Source: Hermetia illucens (Eukaryota; Arthropoda; Insecta; Diptera; Stratiomyidae). Taken from it: DNA of 64,000 bases. The stretch is taken from NCBI RefSeq assembly GCF_905115235.1, contig NC_051854.1, positions 24,836,001 to 24,900,000 on the forward strand, written 5' to 3'. Both the position numbers and the translations under genes were made by a program. Below are positions 13,101-23,300 of this stretch, piece after piece. Numbering within the stretch: position 1 is the stretch's first letter; the number at the start of each line of letters is the position of its first letter. Below the pieces are notes generated by a model. The model was not told the DNA's origin. It did not search any database and saw nothing but the letters and a program-made list of their open reading frames with translations.

Positions 13101-16100
13101 TTTTCTTCTGGAATTTTTTCGACATTATAAAGCAACGCTCTAGCTGCCGATCTCAGTTGCCTGTAAAATAGCACATAAAAAGTAATTAATCGTGAATTGT
13201 ACATAAATCCTTTTGAATTAATTTAAGTGTTAACTCTAGGAATGTGAGTGAGGGAACGTTTCATAATCAGAAGTTTCACCTGCAAGGAATTCCCACTTTG
13301 AATCCTTAACGAAACAAATAATTTGAAAAGCAATCAGGAAACTGAAGACTTTTTTATAATACGTATTTGCTCCGGAGAAATTGCCTTTTTGAAATTAAAA
13401 ATATCACCTTAGTTGTGGCACTTCCTTGGCCCTCTTTCCACCCTCTTCATTCGACAGTGGAGCGTCACACATTTTGGATAACTTGTGACGAACGGCCAAA
13501 TCTGACATGTTACTGCGCTGGTGACAACTGGGACAAAGCAGTAAGACATCGTGGGAAGTATGAGATTTCATTACGACTGAAACGGGACATAAATAATAAG
13601 CCTTGGAAGAATGCAGCAATAAAGGAGATATAGATTTAAATATTATTAATACTGAAGACTTCTTTTGGCAAATCTTCAATTCTCCTACCTGGAAAATGCT
13701 TTCTGTACTCTCTTGGCACAACATTTTTACGAATATATGCATCAGCTCGGCCGCACACAACACATTGATTCTCCTTCGCCAATTGGTAATATTTACCGAC
13801 TTCGCCGACAGCACGTCCAGCTGGTTCGAAATTTAGACGTACTGTATATGGGTCTTCGGATACGAGGGTACCTAGATTCTGTGAAATGTACCTGCAAAGG
13901 TAACAAAAAAAAATGTAGACCAAAATTAAAAATAGTTCAAATAACTCTCAATCAAATATGGCTCAGGATGAATAATTTGTTAAGATACAAATGTTTAAAG
14001 AGATACTTGCCTAGGTACACTGTCGTGGATATTTTAACTTTAAGGAGATAACAACCAAATTAGAAACAAATGGGAGGAAAAACACTCCTGTTTCATATTT
14101 ACCGAGAACCTCTTGTTAATGGTGAAAAGTTGTAATTGAATAGTATGTAAGAATCAAACAAAAAATATAGATAAAACTGTGTGCTTTTAGGTATAAATAA
14201 AAGGAAAAAATTGGTGGTCAAAGGGGTGGTATAAGTCCCAGGGAGAAAGGTCGATTGGTACCCATGAAAAACGTAGAAAACACTTGTTGAACCAACACCA
14301 ACAGTTCTACTACCAAACCATATTTCCACCTCCAAGTGGTGACTGCTGAGAGATCTTTTTTAACGAAAAGCTACAGACGGAGAAGGATGAAGGCAAGTCT
14401 CCCGTACCTAAAAACGGGACAAATTATACCAACCGGTCCTTCAGGTTAGGGGTTGAGTAGGGCTGACAATCCTACATGGAAAACAATTTGTTACGAAGCC
14501 ACAAAAGGAGCCTCGGACTGGATGGAAGTTACAACGACGAATCCGGCAACGAAAACGGACAAACGATTTGTGCACTTGCTCATGGAACATGCGCGCTCTG
14601 TACACATCGAATGATGTAAAGCTGCTAGCCAATACCCTGTCCCAATGTAGGGCTGATGTAACCGAATTACAAGAGATGCGCTGGACCGGGACCGGTTTCC
14701 TGGAGAAGAACCACTACACCATATATTATAGTAGCCATTTATTAAGCCATGTGCTCCGAGTAGGTTCGTTAGTCAACCAAAAAAAGAAACATTCTGTCAT
14801 CGGCTTTGAAAACATAAGCCAAAGGCTATGTTCTCTGCGCTTGCGAGGCATATTTAGAAATATAACCTCGTTAAGGTTCACGCCCCTACAGAGGAGACTG
14901 CAGATTCGGAGAAAGATACTTTCTACGAGGCAGTAAAACGAAACCTCGAAGCTTGTCCCAGGTATGATATCAAAATCATACTCGGAGATTTTAAAAGCCA
15001 ATTAAGAACGGAGCACGAGAAGTTTTGGCTCTAGTAGCTTACATAAGGATACCAATCGTAGCAGACTACGGACTATTTAATTAGCAGTGTGGCATAAAAT
15101 GGTTGTTGGAAGTATCTGGTTGGTGCGGAAAGCGATCCACAAGCATATATGGACCTCTCCAGACGGCACCACTTTCAACCATATTGAGCACGTGTTGATT
15201 GAACGCCGCCACCTTTGAGCCTTGATGAATGTCAAAATATATAGAGGAGCCAATATAGACCCAAAGCACTCTCTCGTTGGCATGGTGCTCCAGGCTCGAA
15301 TAACAACACTGCCTAGATTCCCCCCTGACAATCAGGTGAGAATTAACATATACTGCAATAACAGCAGTTAACGAAAGTCCTAGGTTGGGCCAATACGCCC
15401 CCGAACATCATTACCCCATACCAAAGAGGCTTCACTCCAGGCAAATCAGCAACAGATCAGATTTTCTCTCTACGACAAGCGATGGAAAAACTGTTGGCCA
15501 TCGGTTTACCATCGTTTCATCGACTTCAAGCTCGCCTATGATAGCACAGCCAAAGTAAAACTGTACACGGCCATGAGAGAATTCGATATCCCGACGAAAT
15601 TGGTAAAACTGACTAGGCTCACCCTGACCAATGTGCGAGGCCAGATAAAAGCAACAGGATCACTCTCGAGACTATTCGACACCGACATCGTCCTAAGAGA
15701 AGGAGATGCTCTATGTTTTTAACCTGGCCTTGGAAAAACTGATCCCTGATGCTGAGGTTAATGCGAGAGGCACCATCCTCCATGAATGTAGATAAAATAC
15801 CTATTGATGTATGTATGTAACATTACAGTTTGCTCCGCCAAAGCCGTAGCAGTCATGAAATGATCTGGACAGAGAAGTCCCACACCGTTATCGCAGCATC
15901 GATTAATAGGCACACGAAGATGCATGTCCGCCAGCAGATAAGGCGGTCAAACCCAACTGAGCGGGCGGTTTCCGACACATATCGGACGAACATAGGCTTT
16001 ATTTTAATTTCTGTGTTGCTTGTAAGTATCTAGCGGAGTTGGAGCCTTGTTCAGCTCTGGACATTCAAGTTAATGCAACGATCGTAATAAAATAATATCG

Positions 16101-19100
16101 AAAGAAACTTTGGTCGATCGCATCCAGTATTACTTCACAATAAGAATAAGCTTCAAATTGTTCGGCAGCTTCCAAATAAGGACCCTCTGGACCAGAACTT
16201 TCTGGAGATGCAGCTGCAAGTAAACTGGCAGTGGAAAGAGGGTGCAGGAAGCCGTTGTTTTGAATTAAAGTACCCCGGGTAGAGAAGCAATCGTACAAGC
16301 TTTACCGAGCCTACACAATTCCAGCAAGTGGGGAAGGAGGGTTCTATTTTTACGATCTGGAACGAGAGTACACCTGACAGGAATGTTATTTTGACAACGT
16401 TACAATATCAGCAGTAAGTCTGTGCGCTTTTTTTGTGATAGCTTAGTTTTGTCCCCAACCAGGCTTGCACGACGAGTCTTAAGGAAGGGGAACGATGTGT
16501 GCAATGGTCAATGAGTCAGATAATGGAAATCTCTGGTGAAAATGGAACCACAAAACCACTGGATATACATGTTATGAGCAAGTCCAGAGGTTTGCAATCC
16601 ATTGCCCAGAAGGGAAAGTGATCGACGCCGCGCTAGATGGACTTGGAGTGCTGAAGTTGAGTGTCCATTATGTGATGCAGGCGGAAAACCTCCTCGAACA
16701 CAATCTGACACTAAAGCGAAAGTGACACTAGTATACGGCGATTTTCTGAATGAAACTAAACTAATTCCTGAAGAAGTTAAATGGAATGGAACTGTCCCTG
16801 CAGTAAGTGGGCTCCAAGGCGACCAGTCGGTTGAGACGTAGCGAAAGGAAAGCCGGGAAGTGGACAGGAACGTGAGACAGGTATACTCTCCAGAATCCCA
16901 CCATCCTACTTCGCTTAGGCCGAGGATGACCAGTTAGAGAAAGCAAACATTCTGAAGAGTCAACCTTTCGTTGTTGAGGTCCTTGCCCACATTCTAGAAC
17001 CGTTTTCGATAGCCAAAGGTCGTAGACTTGAGATCAGTCCCTATCCGAAGCTTTGTTGACTCTTCGGTAGCAATAAAGTTTCAAAATTTACAGGATACCA
17101 GCCCACTAATTTCTACTTTAGTTGCTTTTTATGGCAAGCAGGAAAGATTTCTTCTTCATCCCCAATTCACTCAGGGCGAAAAAAAGAACATCAACCATTG
17201 AAGAGTCGCTCAGGAGTTGCATTTCCAGCCCACCTTCGAAGTAAACCCGATAGGATGTTGGCAATGATGTATGGATCACACAGATTAGATTGGTAGCGGC
17301 AAAACCATACAGAATTATATGAGACAGGTTTGTATTAGCTATGGCAGGTGGCGTGAACGCGTATAGCTGCTATGCTCCTCCAACACTCTTCGGCAGGATT
17401 CTCTTCGACGCCTGTAATTGCCGATGACTATCAAAAATCCTCCGTGATGTACATTGTTAGGTTCCCCGCAGTAGAGCTACTGAAGATTTACCGCAGGGTA
17501 TGGCCAAACAAAACTTCGGGTCCAGAGGGTAAACATCAAAAGCCCTTCATGCTCGGGGTAAGGACAAGACTTGATATATTTAGCAAGCTATACTAGGCTT
17601 TTGTATTGCGTTTAATTTTTTATTTTTTGGATAGGGTAGGTGGATTGCATTTACGCACAGAATGTTGGGACTTCCGCAAAGATACGCTTTCGAACTACCA
17701 ACGAAACACCCTGCCGTCATCAGAAAACTACTCTGGGATCGGAACTCTAAGGCCGTTACCCACGAGCAACCACCTCCCATAGGTCTTCTCTTGCGATTAC
17801 CATCACAGCCACCCATAAAATACATTCTGCGCCGTAGAGCAGAGAAGACTGCGTTACGCTCATGCCTCCTGGTAAGTATAGGGCCCCCAAGATTCGATTT
17901 ACGGCCGAGATTCCAACTGCAGCCTTGCTTACGGCTTTGATGCAAGATATCTAATCGTTAGTTTCTAATATACAGTCAACTGACCGATCGATATGGCGCG
18001 CAGGATCGGGATTCTCTTTTCTGTGAAGATGACTACTTCAGTTTTTTTCCAGCACAAGGCTGAAACCATGAGTCATTCATCCGTGTACCGGTCGCGTTCA
18101 GTGCCATATCTGCTAACACACCAAGCACAACTCCTCTGGCATGTCGCGCCTTGGTAGAATATTAATCCCTGTACTACCTCCAATGTGATCTCCATCCTCC
18201 TCTGGCCCTCTAGCATTTCATAGAGCAGGGAATGGTCTCTCAGATAATCCGTCAATACCAGCAAAATATAGCTCGGCATGTGAAATGAACTTTCCAGTGT
18301 GCAGTGTGCCCAACTTACAGAATTGAAGGCATTTCTGATGTCGAGCGTTACAAGAAGCGCTACCCGTCGAGACCGACGGCTAATGTGGAACATCATTTCA
18401 AATATGTACCCACCCTTCAGCAAAAGACCCTAGCGGACATCGAAGATAAGATTGGGGTCGAATTACCACCTTTAAACTGGTCAATAGCTGGGAGTGATGA
18501 TAAGCGCAATGTTAAATTTTAATCTGCCCCCACAATACACTCGCTACAATGCACGGCCCAGACGAGGATGGTGTCGAACCCAGGAGACATGCGTTATACT
18601 TTGAAATTGGTCAGGCTTGAGGAGATTATCGGGGTAGGATTTGATTCCGCACAAATATCCGGAACCCGGAGGACCGGAATAGGACACAACGAAATAGTTG
18701 AAAGATAATAAAGGTTTTTCTCTCCATGGTCCTAAGAAGCGGAGATTTCGAGTACTACCTTGCTATCAACAAACTTGTACTTACCACTTCGACTTTTTCC
18801 TATCGCAAGTACAGAGCAGTTCACCATCTGGAGCTTGTAGGAAGCAGTTGTCGTAAAGTATCCTGGATCGTGTATACAATGTCCTCGTCGATGTTTTATT
18901 TCCTCCTCTAATTATAGAAACAATCTTAGAAGCAAAACAGCAAAAGGAGCAACACACTTACTGCACTTTGTCCATACTTTTCGCTTTCATATTTCGTGAG
19001 GATACGCTTCCCAACCCAATTGCACCATTTCCAGTAAACTTCCAGTCCAGGTATAGCTCGCAATAGCTCCAAATGTTCTCCCACCGCTTCCGATTGCTCT

Positions 19101-19899
19101 GCAAGAGCCCTCTGAATTCATTTTAATAAGAATACTCTCGACATCATCAATATCTACCTAGGAACCAATCCATCCATGAGAAATTTGAAAATTTCCACTG
19201 CAACGTGCGCATCATTCGCGGCATATTTGAGTTGTCGCTCAGTCAATTCGTTTGCTTCCCAGTCAGAGCATCGAATGCGCCAGTCTTTATCCATTTCAAC
19301 GTTCAGGACATCGTAAGCCATTTTGCTGAGGCCGAGTGGCTTGCGACCCGCTCTGAGTGCTAAATGTCGTAGGTCGAGTGTACTTGCCACGGTGACTCCA
19401 TACTCCTTGGCCAAGGCTCGAGCATCTTCTTGAGGTACTATGCCGACTTTGAGGATTTCCTCGTCCTGTAAGAGCTCCCTTAATTCGGCTGGGATATTTC
19501 GAAGAGCATTGAGTCGAAACAAGCCGCATAGGCCGCTTTGTGAAGCCAATTGGAGTAGGGAGATGGGTCGTCGGGATCCGCCAACAGTTACCCATTCGCA
19601 GTCGAATCCAAGGACTTTGTAGTTCTCACAATCTCTATGAAATGTATAAGTATGACCTCATGCAATCTTGAATCATATTCTAGGCATTGGAATTACCGTT
19701 TCAACGCACTGACTATTTCACGACATCGAGCGGGAGTTGTAATCACTTCAATTTTTTGATGACGCAAGGGATTCCTGAAGTCCAAGGCACGTTGCAGCCG
19801 GTTGTAAATCCCCTTTCGGTGGCGGACAAAAACATAAATTAAACCAGCACCTGCCAGAGTTAGTAATATATCTGGGATCATGTCCTTTTGGCGGGGCAT
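4144..19899 (-). CDS. EXD2: EXD2-type 3'-5' exonuclease with C-terminal zinc module
   Basis: DEDDy-family exonuclease; the vertebrate protein is anchored in the outer mitochondrial membrane and has also been linked to DNA-end resection. Exons, read down the minus strand: 19899-19697, 19634-19158, 19109-18978, 18907-18785, 13891-13689, 13576-13408, 13160-13005, 4500-4333, 4270-4144. Phases agree throughout and give 585 residues. Residues about 9-25 are a hydrophobic anchor. The DxE motif is at 79-81 (FDCEW), and the last acidic motif is YAANDAHVAVEIF. Then come YDNCFLQAPDGELLCTCD and a zinc module (CVVCG, YIRKNVVPREYRKHFP, SHDVLLLCPSCH), ending with LWREHFVNTMHPKFLPEFW, all in human EXD2 order. 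The third intron has a weak donor (gtatgg), chosen because it keeps phase. Introns of 4.9 and 8.5 kb hold transposon remains. It shares a promoter region with RLP24. Confidence 0.95.
4590..5040 (-). pseudogene. Unrecognised coding-like block inside an EXD2 intron
   Basis: The minus strand holds short, frame-shifted but coding-looking stretches, the best at about 4855-4695 reading SYEFAEKQGVINEIKSVSEA followed by FKHLFLRSELRNEKLLTVE. A preceding stretch near 4960 reads SEIERKRLTDALKAN. Charged, helix-rich composition suggests a former protein gene, perhaps a processed pseudogene or a transposon ORF. I could not match it to a family and it does not belong to EXD2, whose exons on either side join in phase without it. 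Confidence 0.3.
5270..5665 (+). other. Unassigned 131-codon open frame
   Basis: An open frame starting MQPTMEEKNRLKVTVQG with no motif I recognise. It lies in the large EXD2 intron just upstream of R1 ORF1-like sequence and may be the 5' part of that element or chance. No splice or regulatory context supports a host gene. Confidence 0.2.
5690..8330 (+). mobile_element. R1-clade LINE, decayed, ORF1 and parts of ORF2
   Basis: ORF1 traces start near 6020 (RPEVIIICKRGEMPYA), continue through KKSKDTTTDKFLSQIRKSLG, and end with zinc knuckles at 6450-6600 (CRRCLGFGHIVKVC, then CQLCK). ORF2 opens at about 6654 with the classic R1 endonuclease start IQINLNHSQAAQDLL and IISEPYRN. The reverse transcriptase is largely eroded; a last trace near 7965-8015 corresponds to the C-terminal zinc region, and a short A-rich stretch near 8285-8320 may be the tail. 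Many stops and frame breaks; long dead. It sits in the sense direction to the window and antisense to EXD2. Confidence 0.75.
8340..9650 (-). mobile_element. Gypsy-type LTR retrotransposon fossil, partial
   Basis: Minus-strand remains of the pol region: an RNase H-end segment containing RQFSSDIQHVS near 9180-9220, an integrase segment with PRFGVPTVIITDQGTQFES near 8780-8850, and beyond it toward 8340 a stretch that could be part of an LTR. Broken, with roughly ten or more disruptions, and lacking gag and most of the reverse transcriptase. It is related to the better preserved fossil at 59520-63000. Old, judging by the decay. Confidence 0.6.
9640..10000 (+). mobile_element. LINE reverse-transcriptase fragment (family C)
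   Basis: Shows a YADDN motif at the start and VDQFLYLGSVASADNGTKL near 9795-9860, the block that follows the catalytic domain in one group of insect LINEs. Similar material on the minus strand lies at 41640-42560. Fragment only, several stops, and no ends visible. Confidence 0.5.
10001..12990. other. EXD2 intron sequence with nothing recognised
   Basis: About 3 kb of the largest EXD2 intron. Open frames are short, with composition like random AT-rich DNA, and I found no family motif, tRNA or clear repeat. It probably contains older transposon debris beyond recognition by eye. Confidence 0.4.
14450..15795 (+). mobile_element. RTE-type LINE (family A) copy with internal deletion
   Basis: This copy keeps the N-terminus that other copies lack: MRALYTSNDVKLLANTLSQC, QEMRWTGTGFLEKNHYTIYY and the endonuclease up to about 15370. 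The sequence then jumps from the end of the endonuclease region (near 15390) directly to the reverse-transcriptase entry block ([15 protein letters not shown] equivalent, near 15420), so about 1 kb is missing. It stops near 15795 without the family 3' tail. It lies inside the 4.9 kb EXD2 intron. Confidence 0.8.
16300..17560 (+). mobile_element. Weak R1-like LINE traces
   Basis: The clearest trace is at about 17350-17430, where two frames give VNAYSCYAPPTLFGRILFD, the R1 endonuclease block YSCYAPP. Between 16600 and 16850 there is an ORF1-like charged stretch with no clear knuckle. The ends are not defined, and this entry may mix more than one fragment. Confidence 0.35.
17600..18480 (-). mobile_element. 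R1-clade LINE fragment, reverse transcriptase
   Basis: Reads VALLVTLDIRNAFNSVSW at about 18365-18310 (the first acidic catalytic block of the reverse transcriptase), then LTDYLRDHSLLYE and RRMEITLEVVQG; after a gap it continues near 17935-17800 with KAVSKAAVGISAVNRILGG and SSLLYGAECILW, the R1 thumb region. Order and spacing fit R1 ORF2. Frame breaks are present and no ends are seen. It lies between EXD2 exons 4 and 5, in the same direction as EXD2. Confidence 0.65.
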
Positions 19900-20325
19900 T
19901 ACTTGGGTGATTAAATTTGAACTAGAACACTTGAAATGGGTTTGAAGGAGATCACGAATGTCTGACACTTGATGTGAGCAATCAAAACAAATTGAGTGAA
20001 ATGCAGATAAACATAAATTTCTTATCTCGTGCGAATTAAAAAGTTTAAGATTTCTGACCTCTTTAAGTGAAAACAGCTATACTGCCAGATATTCTAGTAT
20101 AATTCAGTACTATACGCTTCAAAAATACTCAAAACACCATCACTTTTAATATTCAACCATCTGATTTGCTCAGAAATGTCAAACCTACTTTCATAAACTG
20201 ACAGAACAAGCAGAAAAAGAACGTGGTCCCATCGGTCCTTTGACGTTTCTCTTCAAACACGTGAAATTTGTGTTTGGTGCGTTTTGCGTATTTTTTCCGC
20301 GAATAGTTAGTGAATTCGCGTAAAA
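19900..20325. promoter_or_regulatory. Shared divergent promoter region of EXD2 and RLP24
   Basis: The 426 bases between the two start codons, which face away from each other. It must hold both 5' UTRs and both core promoters. Apart from the E-box at 20258 I see no certain TATA box or initiator. No transposon motif is visible here, in contrast to the flanking introns. Confidence 0.7.
20258..20263. promoter_or_regulatory. CACGTG E-box upstream of RLP24
   Basis: A palindromic CACGTG 63 bases before the RLP24 start codon. In Drosophila, Myc/Max activates ribosome-biogenesis genes through this sequence close to the transcription start. The link to Myc here is inference from site and gene class. 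Confidence 0.5.
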
Positions 20326-23300
20326 ATGCGTATTGAAACGTGTTACTTCTGTTCCAGTAAAATTTACCCAGGTCATGGGATACAATTTGTGAGGAACGAC
20401 TGTAAGGTAAGTTGCGTATTTCAATAAAAAGTGCAAACCGCACTGTTTACAAGTGTGTAGTGTCGATTTGTGAAATAAAATGGGCATTAAGTTGTGGCGT
20501 AATGTGTATGTCTGAAGTATTATTATTTAACATATTAGCTATGTTTTTACTAGTTTTGAGTAGTGTTTCCAGACCAGCAGTAAAGCGTATCTCGTGAAGG
20601 TGTCCTGTTGATCCAGGTCCAGAACTTTGAAAAGCCAGGAAAAGAATAAGGGACTGATGGGATCTCCACGGACTTGAAGAAAAGGAAAAATGATGGAACA
20701 GGCGCGAGGTGTGTGATTAGTCTAGCAAACTGGAATTGCGCGCCAGCTAGCGTAAAAAGAAAATAAAAACGGGGAGTTGGGTTAGACGTGGATGGGGATG
20801 GATATGGAAAAGCAGAAGCAGGAGAGGGAGAAGCAAAGCTAGAGCCTGATTGCAGCCTCGCTTACGAAACTGGTCAGATCTATCTAGGACCTTGAAACGC
20901 TCAGTCTAAACAAGATTTGCCCCAAACCGAGAGAAGTTCTCGCACTGAAAGTTAATGTGATCATTCGTCTCATCCATGCCGCAGCTATCACAGACCGGGA
21001 AGGCTGATCTTGGCAAGGAGGGCTTTACAGACGGAAAATTTGGAAACTATTTTGTTCATGCTCTTAACATCTTCGGAGCTGAGTTACCTTTGTCTATGGA
21101 AGTGAGTTGAAAGCTTCATTCCATTCAGAACGAATGTTGTTACGTGCCACACTTCGAAGGAAGGATAAGGAATGGGAGCCTGGCTCGTCAGGCGGCATCA
21201 TTTGCCATGTTGTTGTAAATGTTGCCGCTATGCCAGGGAACCCATGCTCATCTGAGAGTACCACGGTTGTGAATGTCCTGAAGAGCGCAGCGCAGCAGAG
21301 TTTTTCCACCAAGAGCTTCCCATTTTGAGCCCTGGATTGGGAGTAGGGGTTTAATATGGAAAAGTGCTTGAAAGGGATGGAAGCTGAAAACAGCCGATAG
21401 TGTGTTGGACCTGATGCAATTGTTTCTGATAAGGCCGTAAGAGGAGAGGTTGAGTAGGTAGGTAGGAGTAATTTTGGCATTATCGCTAGCAAAATTTTTC
21501 TGTAGAAGAAATGTGGTTCACCGGCTAGAGCAAAGATGGCATTTGTCGGTGTGGGCCTAATGAAGCCAAGACAGTGTCTCAGGGAGGCTGCTGTGAGGAA
21601 TTTCATTTTCCTCTCATGGTATTTGGGGAGCGAATATTGAGGAGGAGACATAGTCGAGGATTGGTCTGGCAATCCCCCTAAATACTTTGAGCGCCTCTCT
21701 AGGGTGGAGTTCCCAGCTGGCTCTCGTGGCAAAACTTATGATTCTGGCCGCCTTCCGGGCCTTGGCCGAGATAGATTCAACGTGGCAGAAAGTGGCTTTT
21801 TGTGCCCATCTTTACCCTGAATACATCGAGCCAAGAACAATCTAAACCAATTATGCATCACTCCTCCTCCTCCAGGTTGACGGAAACTTTCAGATAGTTG
21901 CATCTGCCTGCAGTCGGAGGGTGTTATTCAGAGGTTATAATTAGGAAGTTATCAGCATTTTAAAAAATTGTCACGTTGCTGAAGCATAAATGTTGAACAT
22001 TATCGGGCTGAGGACAAATCCCTAGGGAAAGCCACTGTTGACTTCTTATTGCGTATAATGTTCCAAATCCAGAGGATGATGTCAGGGGGGATTTATGTAA
22101 GCCATGATTATTATGATGAGGAACAGGTTCTCAATAGCGATTTTGAAATAGCAAGTGATTGAAGCACGAGAAAGTGGTACTGTGCTTTCTGTAAGCAAAG
22201 ATGTTCTTCGGGAACAGGCGGTAATCCTCAAGAGCTTGGATTCAACCATGGCGTTCGTTAATTTGGAAAAAAATGTTAAAGAGGAAAATCGGCTCAAATT
22301 TGATGAGGTCACTTTGAGATGTACCCTTCTTGGGGACCAGTTTGACCTTGCGACAGTCCTCAGGTTGATTTTGGCAGAAACTGGAGGACTTCTCGTGTCG
22401 CTTGGTTCAGCCATTGGACATAGGTATAAAAAGCTCCGTCCGTGGCTGGCACAGAGCGCTTTCAATGCCTCTCAAGGAGCTCCTGAAACTCTTGCGGGAG
22501 AAAAGTTGAGAAGCGGAGGGGATTGCCTCGATCAAGAAGAAGGAGATGGAGCCACTGTTATAGTGTTCTCTTACAAAGTTCAAAAAACTTGAGGAACGGC
22601 CTATGCGCCGAAGTGTTCCTTTGGATCCTGAAGAATTTTAAGCCCCCTGATTTGATTCCAGAATTTTTTAAAAGATTGGCAGTCGGAAATGTTCATTCAC
22701 ATGTTGTGCTCTGCTGCAGTCTCTCTTGGTCTACCTCAAGGCTCGAAACCAGTCATTTCTTGCCAAGGGTTTTGAAGTTTCCCTGATTCGCCGTTCTAAA
22801 GTTCCTAGAGGTTTATTGTTTTGCCTAGAATAAAAGTTGCAGATCAGCAGACCTCCAGTATCTTTGGACTGATCCCTGCCGTTTGATTTGAAGGTGGAAA
22901 GAGTGACTTAGTTTATGATGTTTTCAGTTATATTTTGAATGATTGAGAGGAAGGTGATGGTGGAGAGTCTGAGAAGGACGTGTGTATGCCAAATTTTGGT
23001 TGAAGAATTTTAAGAAATCCTGTTGTTTTGAATGAGGATAGTTTGGTGGTGGCTGTTGGAAATCCCCTCCTCCTGAGTATCCTACAGTCATTTTATTGCG
23101 ATCGTATTTGATATTGTGATATCGAGGACAGTCTGTGGAGTTTGGCTCGCAAGGGATTTTAAAAAGTTTTTTTGCTGTTGTGGAGCAGACAGAACTTGGA
23201 GCTACTGACAACCTCCTCAAACATACGGCCTTTGACATAGAACTTCGAGCGAGCGTTAAGGTCATAAGCAACGAGAACTTTATGTCTGCTCACGAAGAAG

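Noticed and set aside
16065-16298. Minus-strand 77-codon frame as a possible missing EXD2 exon
   Set aside because: No splice sites in phase and no similarity to the EXD2 linker; the true exon was found at 18907-18785.
19900-19968. Extended EXD2 N-terminus starting at 19968
   Set aside because: That codon is GTG. The ATG at 19899 gives an N-terminus (MPRQ) resembling the human start MSRQ and followed by the membrane anchor.
21107-22592. Plus-strand open frames at 21107-21328 and 22155-22592
   Set aside because: They lie opposite the Jockey-like ORF2 on the minus strand and contain no motif of their own.
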